Below are positions 25,782 to 37,234 of a stretch of 64,000 nucleotides of DNA, in pieces (the first letter of the stretch is position 1; each line of letters begins with the position of its first letter). The notes below the pieces were generated by a model, which was not told the DNA's origin, did no database searches, and was given only the letters and a program-made list of their open reading frames with translations. A program made the translations under genes and the position numbers. The DNA comes from Clostridium massiliamazoniense. Its GTDB lineage: Bacteria; Bacillota; Clostridia; Clostridiales; Clostridiaceae. Location of the stretch: NCBI RefSeq assembly GCF_001403635.1, contig NZ_LN879468.1, positions 434,001-498,000 of the forward strand, in the 5' to 3' direction.

Positions 25782-27723
25782 AATGAATAAATTCACTTTA
25801 CTTACCTTTGAAGCAGAAAAGGAAAAGCTACTTGAAAAAATTCAAGGTTCCTTAGAGGTTGAATTTATTAACCTTCAAAGTGATGATTTAATTGAAAGAA
25901 ATGAAATTCTTGAAAGTTTAAAAAAAGAAGATATTGATTCTGAAACATCAATTATTGAAGAAAATGTTTCTAAAACAAGAAGTTCAATAGATTTTTTAAG
26001 AACTTATATTGCTGATGAATCTGGAATCAAAGCTATGAAAAAAGGAAAAGAAAGTTTAACTTTGGACGAGCTTAAGAATTCAGTTGAATCAAGTAATTGG
26101 GAAGAAGTTTATTCTGAAGTTAAGGAACTTGAAAATTCACTTTCAAAGTTAGAAAATGAAAAAAATAGGCTTGAGAGTGAGATAGAAAACTTAATACCTT
26201 GGAAAAACTTTGATGCTCCATTAAGTGAAGTAAATGAATTAAAAATGACATCTATGTTTTTAGGTAGTTTACCAAAGCAATATAAAGATGTTATATCAAA
26301 AGAACTTAATTCTGTTTCTGAAAAAAGTTATTTAGAAATAGTTTCAGAAAATAACCAAGATATTTTTGTTTTTGCTATTACAGTAAATGATGATAAAGAA
26401 AAAGTTGAAGAACTTCTTAAAAACTTTGGATTTTCACCATTTCAAACAAAACATACAGATGTTCCTAAAAATATTATAGATAACTTTAAAGGATCTATAA
26501 AGGAAATAGAAAATGAGAAGACAAAGATTAAAAATGAACTTTTAACTTTTGAATCTCAAAAGAAAATTTTAGAATTAGCCTATGAATACTACGAAAATTA
26601 TCTTCTTAGAAAAAGGGTAAATAAAAATTTACTTAAGACAGATAAAACAGTTTTATTCCAAGGATGGATTCCAAGTAAAGATAATGATCTTTTAAAAGAA
26701 AATATTGAAAGTATTGTGGGGGAAACTTATTATATAAGTTTTGAAGATGTTAAAGAAGAAGAAATTGAAACTGTACCTATTAAGTTAGAAAATAAAGGGC
26801 CAGCAGAAGTTTTTGATTCTATAACAGAGATGTATAGTTTACCAAAATATAATGAGATAGATCCAACACCATTATTAACACCATTTTATATCGTATTTTT
26901 TGGTATGATGGTTGCTGACTTTGGTTATGGTCTAGCATTATTCTTAGGAACTGTAGCTGTTTTAAAATTATTTAATTTAGATGATGGTATGAAGAAATTT
27001 ATTAAATTCTTTATGTATCTAAGTATTTCAACAGCAGCTTTTGGATTAATATTTGGTACTGTGTTTGGTATAGATATTAAAGAAAGTTTAGGAATTGGTT
27101 TAATTAGTCCAAGTAAGGACACTAATATGCTATTACTATTAGCTGTTGGATTTGGAGTAATCCAAATATTCTTTGGACTAGGAATAAAAGCATACATGTT
27201 AATAAGAGATGGTAAACCATTATATGCCTTCTTTGATGTTGGATCATGGGTTATGCTTTTAGTAGGTCTTGCAATGTTAGTAGTTCCTAGTTTAAAAATA
27301 GTTGGAATTGCTCTTGCTGTTATTGGTTCTATAGTAATAGTAGCAACACAAGGTAGGAATGAAGCCACTACAGGGGCTAAAATTGGACAAGGATTATATG
27401 CTTTATATGGTGTAACAAGTTATGTAGGAGACTTAGTTTCTTACACAAGACTTATGGCTTTAGGAATTGCAGGGGGATCAATTGCAGCAGCATTAAACCT
27501 TATTATAGGAATGTTACCTGGTTGGTCAGTAATAATTGTTGGACCATTAGCCTTTATAGGTGCTCATATATTCAATATGCTTTTATCCTTATTAGGAGCA
27601 TATGTTCATACTGCAAGATTACAGTATGTTGAATATTTCTCAAAATTCTATGATGGTGGTGGAAGACCATTCTCACCATTATCTACAATAAATAAGTATA
27701 TAACTTTAAAAAAAATTAAATAA
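25768..27723 (+). CDS. ntpI: V-type ATPase subunit I (subunit a)
   Basis: 651 residues: a cytosolic stalk-binding half (1-~350) with coiled-coil stretches, then seven or eight membrane segments. The C-terminal half carries SYTRLMALGIAGGSIA, where the Arg corresponds to the essential residue facing the rotor-ring carboxylate. The motif VADFGYGLALFLG opens the membrane half. The subunit provides the ion half-channels. Start overlaps ntpF. Length is typical for bacterial subunit I. Confidence 0.95.
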   Translation: MAIVKMNKFTLLTFEAEKEKLLEKIQGSLEVEFINLQSDDLIERNEILESLKKEDIDSETSIIEENVSKTRSSIDFLRTYIADESGIKAMKKGKESLTLDELKNSVESSNWEEVYSEVKELENSLSKLENEKNRLESEIENLIPWKNFDAPLSEVNELKMTSMFLGSLPKQYKDVISKELNSVSEKSYLEIVSENNQDIFVFAITVNDDKEKVEELLKNFGFSPFQTKHTDVPKNIIDNFKGSIKEIENEKTKIKNELLTFESQKKILELAYEYYENYLLRKRVNKNLLKTDKTVLFQGWIPSKDNDLLKENIESIVGETYYISFEDVKEEEIETVPIKLENKGPAEVFDSITEMYSLPKYNEIDPTPLLTPFYIVFFGMMVADFGYGLALFLGTVAVLKLFNLDDGMKKFIKFFMYLSISTAAFGLIFGTVFGIDIKESLGIGLISPSKDTNMLLLLAVGFGVIQIFFGLGIKAYMLIRDGKPLYAFFDVGSWVMLLVGLAMLVVPSLKIVGIALAVIGSIVIVATQGRNEATTGAKIGQGLYALYGVTSYVGDLVSYTRLMALGIAGGSIAAALNLIIGMLPGWSVIIVGPLAFIGAHIFNMLLSLLGAYVHTARLQYVEYFSKFYDGGGRPFSPLSTINKYITLKKIK

Positions 27724-27749
27724 AATAATTTAAAAATTATACTAGGTGA

Positions 27750-28250
<501 letters not shown>

Positions 28251-28290
28251 TTAAAAAGATAGTAAGTTTAAAGATTGGAGAAGTGGTTTA

Positions 28291-28890
28291 ATGGCAAATT
28301 TAGAGCAAATAACTTCTAAAATCAAGCAAGATTCAGAAAATCAAAAGGAAGCTATCTTAAAGGAAGCTAAACTTGAATGTGAAAAAATAATAGAAAAGAA
28401 AATTTCTTCAGCTAATAAATTAGCTGAAGAAATTCTTAAAAAGGCAGAAACTGAATCTATTGATAGAAAGAGTAGAATATTATCAAGTGCAGAATTAAAG
28501 ATAAGAAATGAAAAATTAGAAGTAAAACAAAAAGTTATGGATAGTATATTTTTAAGAGCTAAAGAAAGCTTAAATTCTATGTCAGAAGTTGAGCTGAAAA
28601 ATTTTATAAAGAATAAAATATTATCTTTAGATATAGTTGGTGATGAAAAAATCATTTTAAGTAAAAACAATAAAGAATTATTGGATTTAACTTTCATAAA
28701 TGAAATAAATAAAGAGCTTTTGCTTAAGGGGAAAAAAGGTGAAATTTCACTGAGTAATTTAGAAAGAGAATTTAATGGTGGATTCATATTAGAGAAAAAT
28801 GGAATAGAAATAAATATGACATTTGATTCTTTAGTAGATGCATCAAGAGATGATGTAGAATTTGAAATAGCGAGGATATTATTTAGTTAA
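28291..28890 (+). CDS. ntpE: V-type ATPase subunit E (peripheral stalk)
   Basis: 199 residues: a long N-terminal charged helix (ILKEAKLECEKIIEKK through LRISSAELK-type repeats) and a C-terminal globular domain ending GGFILEKNGIEINMTFDSLVD. This layout is that of NtpE/subunit E, which forms the peripheral stalk with NtpF and docks onto the A/B hexamer. Ribosome site GGAGAAG. It sits between ntpK and ntpC as in E. hirae. Confidence 0.92.
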   Translation: MANLEQITSKIKQDSENQKEAILKEAKLECEKIIEKKISSANKLAEEILKKAETESIDRKSRILSSAELKIRNEKLEVKQKVMDSIFLRAKESLNSMSEVELKNFIKNKILSLDIVGDEKIILSKNNKELLDLTFINEINKELLLKGKKGEISLSNLEREFNGGFILEKNGIEINMTFDSLVDASRDDVEFEIARILFS

Positions 28891-28902
28891 GGGGGATAAG
28901 GT

Positions 28903-29904
28903 ATGAAAGAAATGCAATTCACCCAAGTATTACCAAGACTTAGGGTTTTAGAAACCAAACTCCTTGATAAGTCAAAGATTGATAGACTTATAGATAGTAA
29001 GACATCCAAGGATGCATTAAAGGTACTTCAAGAAACAGATTATGGAGCACATATGGCTGATATTAATAAGCCAGAAGATTATGAGATAGTTCTTTCAAGA
29101 GAATTAACTTATGTATATGAAAATTTATATAAGATGTGTCCTGTAAGAGAAGTTATAGATGTAATGGCAGTAAAATATGACTATCATAATCTTAAAGTTT
29201 TAATTAAGGGGAAGATATTAAATAAAGATTTTTCCTATATGTTAATACCGATAGGTATATCAAAAGTGATAGATTTAAAACAAGCAGTAGAAACTGAATA
29301 CTATAGAGATTTAAATCAACTTATGAGAGAATGCATAGAAAAAGTTGTTCAGGACTTTGAGTTAAATAAAGATCCTCAAAGAATAGATACTATAATTGAT
29401 AAATATCAATTTATGCATATTAAAGAATTAGAAAATAAATTAAATCATGACGGGATAGCAAAATATATTGCTATGCAAATTGATTTAACTAATATAAAAA
29501 CATTATTGAGAGTTAAAAAACAAGAAAAAAATAAAGAATTTTTAAATTCTGTATTAATTCCAGGTGGAAAAATTGATAATGAGAAATTAATAATGTTATT
29601 AAATGATGCTACAGAAAATATTTGGAGTAAATTAAGTTATACTGATTATGGAAATATTATTAAAGAAGGTGTTGCTGAGTATTCAGAAAGTAAGTCAGTT
29701 AGTTCCTTTGAAAAATTAATTGATAATTATATTATGAATTATATGAAGGATTCTAAATTTATTACATCTGGAGCAATGCCAGTATTAGCATATATTTATG
29801 CTAAGGAAAATGAGATTAAGCAAGTTAGAACTATAATGGTAGGTAAGCTTAATAGCATTTCTGAAGAAGTAATAAGAGAAAGGCTACGTGATGCTTATGT
29901 ATAA
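28903..29904 (+). CDS. ntpC: V-type ATPase subunit C (central-stalk/ring adaptor, d-like)
   Basis: 333 residues, mostly helical, with the family features [19 protein letters not shown] at the start and [20 protein letters not shown]-type and [14 protein letters not shown] segments repeated along the three-fold fold. It couples the rotor ring to the D/G shaft. AAGGGGG site before ATG. Its last bases overlap ntpG. Confidence 0.93.
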   Translation: MKEMQFTQVLPRLRVLETKLLDKSKIDRLIDSKTSKDALKVLQETDYGAHMADINKPEDYEIVLSRELTYVYENLYKMCPVREVIDVMAVKYDYHNLKVLIKGKILNKDFSYMLIPIGISKVIDLKQAVETEYYRDLNQLMRECIEKVVQDFELNKDPQRIDTIIDKYQFMHIKELENKLNHDGIAKYIAMQIDLTNIKTLLRVKKQEKNKEFLNSVLIPGGKIDNEKLIMLLNDATENIWSKLSYTDYGNIIKEGVAEYSESKSVSSFEKLIDNYIMNYMKDSKFITSGAMPVLAYIYAKENEIKQVRTIMVGKLNSISEEVIRERLRDAYV

Positions 29905-30208
29905 AAAAATAGGGGTTGTTGGTGATAAAGATTCTGTTCTAGCATTCAAAGCATTAGGGGTAGATGTTTTTCCTGTAATTGAAGTTGAAGAAGCTAGAAA
30001 AACAGTTGATAAGCTTGCAATGACAGATTATGCTGTAATCTTCATAACAGAGCAAGTGGCAAAAGATATAGAGGAAACTATCGAAAGATATAATAATAAA
30101 GTTCTTCCAGCTGTGATATTAATTCCGAGCAATCAAGGAACTTTAAACATAGGATCAAAGAGAATTTCAGAAAATGTAGAAAAAGCAGTTGGTGTTAATA
30201 TATTATAG
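29891..30208 (+). CDS. ntpG: V-type ATPase subunit F (NtpG)
   Basis: 105 residues with the CheY-like fold of subunit [52 protein letters not shown]. It binds subunit D in the rotating shaft. I place the start at ATG 29891, seven bases from AAAGG, rather than the GTG at 29888; ATG 29897 is also possible. It overlaps the ntpC end. Confidence 0.92.
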   Translation: MLMYKKIGVVGDKDSVLAFKALGVDVFPVIEVEEARKTVDKLAMTDYAVIFITEQVAKDIEETIERYNNKVLPAVILIPSNQGTLNIGSKRISENVEKAVGVNIL

Positions 30209-30226
30209 GAAGGTAGGTTGGATAAC

Positions 30227-32002
30227 TTGAAAAGTGGAAAAATTGTTAAAGTAGCAGGACCTCTTGTTGTAGCTGAGGGAATGGATGAAGCTAATATATA
30301 TGACGTTGTAAAGGTTGGATCTAAAGGATTAATCGGTGAAATTATTGAGATGAGAGGCGATAAAGCTTCTATTCAGGTATATGAAGAAACTTCAGGAATT
30401 GGGCCAGGAGACCCAGTTGTAACTACTGGAGAACCTCTTTCAGTTGAACTTGGACCAGGTCTTATAGAATCAATGTTTGATGGAATACAAAGACCACTTG
30501 ATGCTTTTTTAAAGGCAGCAGGAACAAATTTCCTTTCAAGAGGAGTACATGTAAAATCATTAAATAGAGAAAAGAAATGGGCTTTTGAAAGTTCAGTAAA
30601 GGTTGGAGATAATGTACAAGCTGGAGATGTAGTAGGTGTAGTACAAGAAACTCCAGTTGTTGAACATAGAATAATGGTTCCTTTTGGAATAGAAGGTATT
30701 ATAAAAGAAATTAAATCAGGTGAATTTACAGTTGAAGAAACTATAGCTGTAATAGCTACTGATAAAGGTGATAAAGAAGTTCAGTTAATGCAAAAATGGC
30801 CAGTAAGAAAAGGTAGACCATATGCAAGAAAATTGAATCCTATAGAGCCTATGACTACAGGACAAAGAGTTGTAGATACGTTCTTCCCAGTAGCTAAAGG
30901 TGGAGCTGCTGCAGTACCAGGACCTTTCGGAGCTGGAAAAACAGTTGTTCAACACCAAATAGCTAAATGGGGAGATGCTGAAATAGTTGTTTATGTTGGT
31001 TGCGGTGAGCGTGGTAACGAAATGACAGATGTTCTAAATGAATTCCCAGAATTAAAAGATCCTAAGACTGGTGAAAGTCTTATGAAAAGAACTGTACTTA
31101 TAGCCAATACTTCAAATATGCCAGTTGCTGCTAGAGAAGCTTCAATTTATACAGGTATAACTATTGCAGAATACTTTAGAGATATGGGTTATTCTGTATC
31201 AATAATGGCTGACTCAACATCACGTTGGGCTGAGGCATTAAGAGAAATGTCTGGAAGACTTGAAGAAATGCCAGGTGATGAAGGTTACCCAGCATATTTA
31301 GGTTCAAGACTTGCTGATTATTATGAAAGAGCTGGTAAAGTTATAACTTTAGGTAAGGATGGTAGAGAAGGAGCTGTAACTGCTATAGGAGCTGTATCCC
31401 CTCCAGGTGGAGATATATCAGAACCAGTAACACAATCAACTTTAAGAATTGTTAAGGTGTTCTGGGGATTAGATGCACAGTTAGCATATAAGAGACATTT
31501 CCCATCAATAAACTGGTTAAGTTCATACTCATTATATTTAGAAAAAATGGGTTCATGGATGGATGAAAATGTTGCTGAAGATTGGTCAGCATTAAGAAAT
31601 GAAGCTATGGCATTACTTCAAGAGGAAGCTAACCTTGAAGAAATAGTTAGACTTGTTGGTATAGATGCTTTATCAGAAGGAGATAGATTAAAGCTTGAAG
31701 TTGCTAAATCAATAAGAGAGGATTATCTTCAACAAAATGCTTTCCATGAAGTTGATACTTATGCATCATTAGGAAAGCAATATAAGATGCTTAAAGCAGT
31801 ATTAAGCTTCCAAGTAGAAGCTAAAAGAGCTTTAGATGCAGGAGTTTATTTAGATAAAATATTAAAATTACCAATAAGGGATAGAATTGCAAGAAGTAAG
31901 TATATTCCTGAAAATGAGATAAATAAAATAGATGATATTATTGTTGAATTAAAACAAGTTATTGATAATTTAATAAGCGAAGGAGGAGTTCTTGATGCTT
32001 AA
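30227..32002 (+). CDS. ntpA: V-type ATPase catalytic subunit A (TTG start)
   Basis: 591 residues with the Walker A loop [11 protein letters not shown] (about residue 230), [15 protein letters not shown] and [19 protein letters not shown]. The A-type non-homologous insertion is present between residues ~110 and 180. It hydrolyses ATP at the A/B interfaces. Two in-frame TTG codons are possible, 30218 and 30227. The second gives the usual family start ([14 protein letters not shown]) and sits nine bases from AGGTAGG. It overlaps ntpB by eight bases. Confidence 0.97.
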   Translation: MKSGKIVKVAGPLVVAEGMDEANIYDVVKVGSKGLIGEIIEMRGDKASIQVYEETSGIGPGDPVVTTGEPLSVELGPGLIESMFDGIQRPLDAFLKAAGTNFLSRGVHVKSLNREKKWAFESSVKVGDNVQAGDVVGVVQETPVVEHRIMVPFGIEGIIKEIKSGEFTVEETIAVIATDKGDKEVQLMQKWPVRKGRPYARKLNPIEPMTTGQRVVDTFFPVAKGGAAAVPGPFGAGKTVVQHQIAKWGDAEIVVYVGCGERGNEMTDVLNEFPELKDPKTGESLMKRTVLIANTSNMPVAAREASIYTGITIAEYFRDMGYSVSIMADSTSRWAEALREMSGRLEEMPGDEGYPAYLGSRLADYYERAGKVITLGKDGREGAVTAIGAVSPPGGDISEPVTQSTLRIVKVFWGLDAQLAYKRHFPSINWLSSYSLYLEKMGSWMDENVAEDWSALRNEAMALLQEEANLEEIVRLVGIDALSEGDRLKLEVAKSIREDYLQQNAFHEVDTYASLGKQYKMLKAVLSFQVEAKRALDAGVYLDKILKLPIRDRIARSKYIPENEINKIDDIIVELKQVIDNLISEGGVLDA

Positions 32003-33377
32003 AGAATATAGAACAGTTACTGAAGTAGTTGGACCTTTAATGGCTGTAGAAGGTGTTGAAGGTGTTAAATATGATGAATTAGTTGAAATAGAGTTACAAA
32101 CAGGAGAACTAAGAAGAGGAAAAGTTCTTGAAGTTAATGGCGATAAAGCTATGGTTCAGATATTTGAAGGATCTTCAGGTATCAATGTAAAAGGAACTAA
32201 GGCTAGATTCTTAGGAAGACCACTTGAACTTGGTGTATCAGAAGATATGCTTGGAAGAGTCTTTGATGGGATGGGACGTCCAAAGGATAATGGGCCAAAA
32301 ATAATCCCAGAAAAAAGATTAGATATTAATGGTGAGGCTATAAATCCTGTGGCTAGAAACTTCCCTTCTGAGTTTATTCAGACAGGTATTTCTGCAATAG
32401 ATGGTCTTAATACACTTGTTAGAGGACAAAAGTTACCAGTTTTCTCTGGTTCTGGTCTTCCACATTCACAGCTAGCTGCTCAAATAGCTAGACAAGCTAA
32501 GGTTTTAAATTCAGATTCAAAATTTGCTGTTGTTTTTGGAGCAATTGGTATAACTTTTGAAGAAGCAGAATTCTTCGTTGAAGAGTTTGAAAGAACAGGA
32601 GCTATAGATAAGTCAGTATTATTTATGAACTTAGCATCAGATCCAGCTATTGAAAGAATTGCAACTCCAAGAATGGCTTTAACAGCTGCTGAATTCCTTG
32701 CATATGAAAAAGGAATGCACGTTCTTGTAATATTAACTGATATAACTAACTACTGTGAAGCTTTAAGAGAAGTTTCAGCAGCTAGAAAAGAAGTTCCTGG
32801 AAGAAGAGGATATCCTGGATATCTTTATACTGACCTTTCTACATTGTATGAAAGAGCAGGAAGAATAATAGGTAAAGAAGGATCAATAACTCAAATACCT
32901 ATATTAACAATGCCGGAAGATGATAAGACCCATCCGATTCCAGACTTAACTGGATATATTACAGAAGGACAAATAATATTGTCAAGAGAATTGTATAAAA
33001 AAGGTATAATGCCTCCAATAGATGTTTTACCTTCATTATCAAGACTTAAAGATAAAGGAATTGGTAAAGGTAAGACAAGAGAAGATCATGCTGATACTAT
33101 GAACCAATTGTTCTCTTCTTATGCTCAAGGAAAACAAGCAAAAGAACTTGCTGCAATATTAGGAGAATCAGCATTATCAGATACTGATAAAGCTTATGCT
33201 AAATTTGCAGAAGCTTTTGAAAAGGAGTATGTATCACAAGGTCTTACAACTGACAGAACAATAGAGGAAACTCTAAATCTTGGTTGGAAGCTTCTTAAGA
33301 TATTACCAAAATCAGAACTTAAGAGAATTAGAGATGAATATTTAGAAAAATATATGCCTTTAGGAGAGGATGAGTAG
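31995..33377 (+). CDS. ntpB: V-type ATPase regulatory subunit B
   Basis: 460 residues. In place of a P-loop it has [19 protein letters not shown], the normal non-catalytic B-subunit form. Other family blocks are [35 protein letters not shown] and [15 protein letters not shown] 31995 lies eight bases from AGGAGG at 31981, inside the end of ntpA, so A and B are coupled for equal output. Confidence 0.97.
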   Translation: MLKEYRTVTEVVGPLMAVEGVEGVKYDELVEIELQTGELRRGKVLEVNGDKAMVQIFEGSSGINVKGTKARFLGRPLELGVSEDMLGRVFDGMGRPKDNGPKIIPEKRLDINGEAINPVARNFPSEFIQTGISAIDGLNTLVRGQKLPVFSGSGLPHSQLAAQIARQAKVLNSDSKFAVVFGAIGITFEEAEFFVEEFERTGAIDKSVLFMNLASDPAIERIATPRMALTAAEFLAYEKGMHVLVILTDITNYCEALREVSAARKEVPGRRGYPGYLYTDLSTLYERAGRIIGKEGSITQIPILTMPEDDKTHPIPDLTGYITEGQIILSRELYKKGIMPPIDVLPSLSRLKDKGIGKGKTREDHADTMNQLFSSYAQGKQAKELAAILGESALSDTDKAYAKFAEAFEKEYVSQGLTTDRTIEETLNLGWKLLKILPKSELKRIRDEYLEKYMPLGEDE

Positions 33378-33380
33378 CAT

Positions 33381-34025
33381 ATGGCACAAAGATTAAATGT
33401 CAATCCTACTAGAATGGAACTTTCTAAGCTTAAAAAAAGATTAAGCACAGCAACTAGAGGTCATAAATTATTAAAAGATAAGCAAGATGAATTAGTTAGA
33501 CAATTCATCGAGCTTGTTAAATATAATAATAAGTTAAGAGCTGATGTAGAATCAGAGCTTGGAGCTTCATTAAAGGATTTTGTTATGGCTAGAGCTGGAA
33601 TGAGTTCAGAATTCTTAGAAGAGGCCATATCATATCCAAAGGATAATATAACAGTTGATGTTGGAAATAAAAATATAATGAGTGTTAATGTACCAGTTAT
33701 GAATTTTAAAAGAGAATTAGATGGTGATGAAGGAAGTATTTATCCTTATGGATTTGTCAATACTTCAGCAGAACTTGATGATGCTATAGGAAAATTACAT
33801 GGTATATTACCAAAACTTTTAGAATTAGCTGAAGTTGAAAAATCTTGTCAATTAATGGCTGATGAAATAGAGAAGACAAGACGAAGAGTAAATGCTCTTG
33901 AGTATATGACAATTCCTCAATTAAAAGAGACTATAAGATTCATTAGAATGAAATTAGATGAAAATGAAAGGTCAGCACTTACTAGACTTATGAAAGTAAA
34001 GTCTATGATAGCAGAAAGATCTTAA
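33381..34025 (+). CDS. ntpD: V-type ATPase subunit D (rotor shaft)
   Basis: 214 residues, two long helices. It opens with the family motif [16 protein letters not shown] and [15 protein letters not shown] and ends [16 protein letters not shown] followed by RLMKVKSM. It forms the central shaft. Starts three bases after ntpB and is last in the operon: its stop codon lies in the terminator stem. No ntpH or ntpJ (K+ transporter) follows, unlike E. hirae. Confidence 0.96.
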   Translation: MAQRLNVNPTRMELSKLKKRLSTATRGHKLLKDKQDELVRQFIELVKYNNKLRADVESELGASLKDFVMARAGMSSEFLEEAISYPKDNITVDVGNKNIMSVNVPVMNFKRELDGDEGSIYPYGFVNTSAELDDAIGKLHGILPKLLELAEVEKSCQLMADEIEKTRRRVNALEYMTIPQLKETIRFIRMKLDENERSALTRLMKVKSMIAERS

Positions 34026-34050
34026 AAGACACCATAAGGGTGTCTTTTTT
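34024..34050 (+). terminator. Rho-independent terminator of the V-ATPase operon
   Basis: AAAAGACACC (34024-34033) pairs with GGTGTCTTTT (34039-34048), loop ATAAG, then TT. It overlaps the ntpD stop codon. Confidence 0.88.
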
Positions 34051-34198
34051 GTTTATAAAAAAATACAAATGTATATACAAGAGGTAAAAAGTTTTGAATG
34101 AATGTTATTTTTTATATACTAAACCGTATTAAAACTATTTTTTTTATGTTATAATTTGGATAAGGTTTACAATAAATGTAAATAAGGGGGGATTTCTT

Positions 34199-34765
34199 TT
34201 GAAAGAAACTATGACACTTACTACCATAGAAGAAATAAAAACATATTCTGATCCGTATAGACTTAGAATAATAACTTTTTTAAGAAATAGTAGAGAAGAG
34301 GCTACAGTAAAGGAAATTGCTGACTATTTAGGAGAAGTTCCAGCTAAAATTCATTATCATATAAAAAAATTAGAACGTGCTGGAATAATTGAGTTAGTTA
34401 GAACTAAAGAGGTTAAAGGTATTATTGCTAAATATTATTATTTAACAGCAAATAATTATTTAATAGAAGGAGAAGAAATAAATATTCAAACTAAAAGAGT
34501 ATATAAGTCACAAGTACTTAATATAGTTAATGAATATTATGATAAATCAAAAGAAAAGTCTATAGAGACCTTAATTAAAAAAATTAATAACAGTGAAAAT
34601 AATGCTATTTCAATAATTTCTCGAGATATAAATATAGATGAAGAACTTTTTAAAGATTTTGATCAAGAGCTTAGAAATTTAGTAAAGAAATATGAAATAT
34701 TAGCTAGTGAGAATAATGAAAAAACAAAGTGTCATATATTCTCTGTTTGTTTAAACCAAGGATAA
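34199..34765 (+). CDS. ArsR-like winged-helix transcription regulator (TTG start)
   Basis: 188 residues. The N-terminal ~90 form a winged helix of the ArsR type: DPYRLRIITFLRNSREEATVKEIADYLGEVPAKIHYHIKKLERAGIIELV, with the recognition helix around PAKIHYHIKKLE. The C-terminal half is helical and charged and lacks the Cys metal-site motifs of metal-sensing ArsR proteins, so the signal is unknown. GGGGGGA lies seven bases before TTG 34199; an in-frame ATG at 34211 is less well placed. A TATAAT at 34150 probably belongs to its promoter. Monocistronic. Confidence 0.8.
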   Translation: MKETMTLTTIEEIKTYSDPYRLRIITFLRNSREEATVKEIADYLGEVPAKIHYHIKKLERAGIIELVRTKEVKGIIAKYYYLTANNYLIEGEEINIQTKRVYKSQVLNIVNEYYDKSKEKSIETLIKKINNSENNAISIISRDINIDEELFKDFDQELRNLVKKYEILASENNEKTKCHIFSVCLNQG

Positions 34766-34838
34766 ATAATTAATTTTTGCTTAATATATAAATTACTTTC
34801 TGTCAATAATAAATATATTATTAAGAAAGGATAAATTT

Positions 34839-35795
34839 ATGTTTAAGTATTTTATTGCAATAATTTCTTCATATATATTGGTAACTAAATTAATTCCAAT
34901 TTTTATAAATATAAGTTTTCAATTAGATTTTACAGATAAACCAACAGAAAGAAAAAAACATAAAAAAAGTACACCATTAGTTGGTGGATTATGTATGTAT
35001 ATAAGTTTTTTTATCATATATTTATTTTTTTCATATAAATATAAAATTGAAAATTCAATTTATATTTTTTTAGGAGCAACATTAATATTATTGATAGGAT
35101 TAGTGGATGATTATTATAAGGCTAGAAAAAAAGAATTTTCTATAATGCCTCGGGTGATAGTTCAAATTTTATCAGCTTCATTAATTTTTTCTATAGGAAT
35201 TGTTTTTAAAGGATTTACCAATCCCTTAAATGGAGAATTTATATTTTTTCATCCCTTAATTCAATACTTTTTTACTATAACATGGATATTTGGATTAACT
35301 ACAGTAGTAAATTGGAGTGATGGAATGGATGGAATAGCAGGAAGCATCGTTTCTATTTCATCTATTACACTTTTTTTTGTATCTTTGGTTAAAGATCAAT
35401 ATGATTCTGCAATAACAGCAGTTATATTATTAGGGGGAGTATTAGGATTTTTGAAATTTAATAAGTATCCAGCTAAAATATTTATGGGAGATTCAGGGGC
35501 TAATTTTTTAGGGTTTATGCTCTCTATAATAGCTTTAGAAGGAAGCTTTAAGCAAGCAACATTAATATCAGTTATTATTCCATTTATAGTTTTAGGAATA
35601 CCTATTTTTGATAATATATTTGTTATAATCAAGAGATTTATAAATGGAAAAGAAATATATAAAGCTGATAGGTCTCAATTACATTATAGACTACAAAAAA
35701 GAGGCTTAAATAAAAAACAGATATTTACCTATATATCTATACTTAGTGGAATACTTAGTATTATATCTATAATATTAGCATTATTAAATATATAA
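34839..35795 (+). CDS. TagO/WecA-type undecaprenyl-phosphate GlcNAc-1-phosphate transferase
   Basis: 318 residues, about ten membrane segments, PNPT family. Motifs in cytoplasmic loops: DFTDKPTERKKHKKSTPLVGG, LIGLVDDYYKARKK (the Asp pair), NWSDGMDGIAGS and KIFMGDSGANFLGFML, and a basic HYRLQKRGL near the end. Such enzymes put GlcNAc-1-P on undecaprenyl phosphate to begin wall teichoic acid or other wall glycan. It is not MraY, whose loops differ. Stand-alone, with its own terminator. Confidence 0.87.
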   Translation: MFKYFIAIISSYILVTKLIPIFINISFQLDFTDKPTERKKHKKSTPLVGGLCMYISFFIIYLFFSYKYKIENSIYIFLGATLILLIGLVDDYYKARKKEFSIMPRVIVQILSASLIFSIGIVFKGFTNPLNGEFIFFHPLIQYFFTITWIFGLTTVVNWSDGMDGIAGSIVSISSITLFFVSLVKDQYDSAITAVILLGGVLGFLKFNKYPAKIFMGDSGANFLGFMLSIIALEGSFKQATLISVIIPFIVLGIPIFDNIFVIIKRFINGKEIYKADRSQLHYRLQKRGLNKKQIFTYISILSGILSIISIILALLNI

Positions 35796-35830
35796 AAAAG
35801 GATGTATAAAAAATATACATCCTTTTTTAT
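35794..35830 (+). terminator. Rho-independent terminator
   Basis: AAAAAAGGATGTATA pairs with TATACATCCTTTTTT around a short A-rich loop. It begins at the transferase stop codon. Confidence 0.9.
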
Positions 35831-35839
35831 ATATTTAAT

Positions 35840-35857
35840 AATGCATAAAAATTCATT
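35840..35857. promoter_or_regulatory. ARG box (ArgR operator) upstream of argG
   Basis: AATGCATAAAAATTCATT fits the ARG-box consensus WNTGAATWWWWATTCANW with one mismatch. A weaker half-site, AATGCATAAATATAAAAG, lies at 35902-35919 just before the probable argG -35. Two spaced boxes suit a hexameric ArgR. Function is inferred; argR is not in the window. Confidence 0.65.
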
Positions 35858-35924
35858 ATAAGTTTATATATATTTGAAATTATTGGAACATCAATTAAAT
35901 TAATGCATAAATATAAAAGTATGC

Positions 35925-35953
35925 TTGTTTCTTATAGGAAATAATATTATAAT
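35925..35953 (+). promoter_or_regulatory. Probable argG promoter
   Basis: TTGTTT (35925-35930), 17 bases, TATAAT (35948-35953). It lies 44 bases upstream of the argG ATG and directly downstream of the ARG half-site. Confidence 0.55.
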
Positions 35954-35996
35954 AAAAATATATTACAATATATGGAAAATGAAAGGGGCTATTAAT

Positions 35997-37211
35997 ATGA
36001 AAAAAATTAATAAAGTTATATTGGCATATTCAGGTGGGTTAGATACCTCAATAATGATTTCATGGCTTAAAGAAAATTACGAATGTGAAGTTATTGCAGT
36101 TGTTGGTGATGTAGGTCAAGGTAGTGAGGTTGAGCCATTGAAAGAAAAGGCTCTTAGAACAGGAGCTTCTAAAATATATATAGAGGATTTAAAAGAGGAC
36201 TTAGTTAATGAAATAATTTTTCCATCTCTTAAAGCTAATGCAGTTTATGAAGAAAAATATCTTTTAGGTACTGCGTTTGCAAGACCATTAATAGGTAAAA
36301 GATTAGTTGAAATTGCTATAAAGGAGGGAGCTGATGCAATAGTTCATGGATGTACTGGTAAAGGGAATGACCAAGTAAGATTTGAAATGGCAATAAAGGC
36401 ATTTGCACCAAACATGATTGTTATAGCTCCGTGGAGAACTTGGGAACTTAAATCAAGAGAAGATGAAATAGCCTATGCAGAAGCTAGAAATATAGATATT
36501 CCATTAACACGAGAAACTAATTATAGTAAAGATAAGAATCTATGGCATTTAAGTCATGAAGGGCTTGATTTAGAGAATCCTTCAAATGAGCCTAATTATG
36601 AAAAAATCTTAGAATTAACAGTTACTCCTGAAAAAGCACCTGATAAAGCTACTTACATTACAATTCACTTTGAAAAAGGTGTTCCAACTAAAATTAATGG
36701 TGAAGCTTTAGGATCAGTTCAAATAATAGAAAAATTAAATAAATTAGGTGGAGAAAATGCTATAGGAATTATTGATTTAGTTGAAAATAGATTAGTAGGG
36801 ATGAAATCTAGAGGTGTTTATGAAACTCCAGGAGGTAGTATTTTATATTATGCACATAAAGAATTAGAAACATTAACTATAGATAGAGAGACTTTACATT
36901 ATAAAGAAGGTATAGGAAAGAAATTAGGAGAACTTCTTTATTATGGTCAATGGTATAGTCCTTTAAGAGAGGCTTTAATGTCTTTTATTAATAAAACACA
37001 AGAATATGTTACTGGAGATGTTAAATTAAAGTTATATAAAGGTAATATAATAACTGCTGGAATTGATAGTGAATATTCTTTGTATGATGAAGATATTGCC
37101 ACATTCGATGAGGATGAAGTATATAATCAAAATGATTCAGAAGGTTTTATAAATCTATATGGTTTGCCATCTAAGGTTGTTGCAATGAAAAGAAAAAAAC
37201 ATTTTAAATAA
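35997..37211 (+). CDS. argG: Argininosuccinate synthase
   Basis: Joins citrulline and aspartate using ATP. The N-type PP-loop [12 protein letters not shown] follows the start, and [21 protein letters not shown] and [23 protein letters not shown] are family blocks. The frame extends upstream, but the true start is ATG 35997 after GAAAGGGG, giving 404 residues. First gene of argG-H-C-J-B-D. The ARG box upstream suggests arginine repression. No argF (ornithine carbamoyltransferase) is in the window, so it must lie elsewhere for the pathway to be complete. Confidence 0.97.
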   Translation: MKKINKVILAYSGGLDTSIMISWLKENYECEVIAVVGDVGQGSEVEPLKEKALRTGASKIYIEDLKEDLVNEIIFPSLKANAVYEEKYLLGTAFARPLIGKRLVEIAIKEGADAIVHGCTGKGNDQVRFEMAIKAFAPNMIVIAPWRTWELKSREDEIAYAEARNIDIPLTRETNYSKDKNLWHLSHEGLDLENPSNEPNYEKILELTVTPEKAPDKATYITIHFEKGVPTKINGEALGSVQIIEKLNKLGGENAIGIIDLVENRLVGMKSRGVYETPGGSILYYAHKELETLTIDRETLHYKEGIGKKLGELLYYGQWYSPLREALMSFINKTQEYVTGDVKLKLYKGNIITAGIDSEYSLYDEDIATFDEDEVYNQNDSEGFINLYGLPSKVVAMKRKKHFK

Positions 37212-37234
37212 CAAAATGAATAGGAGATGATATA

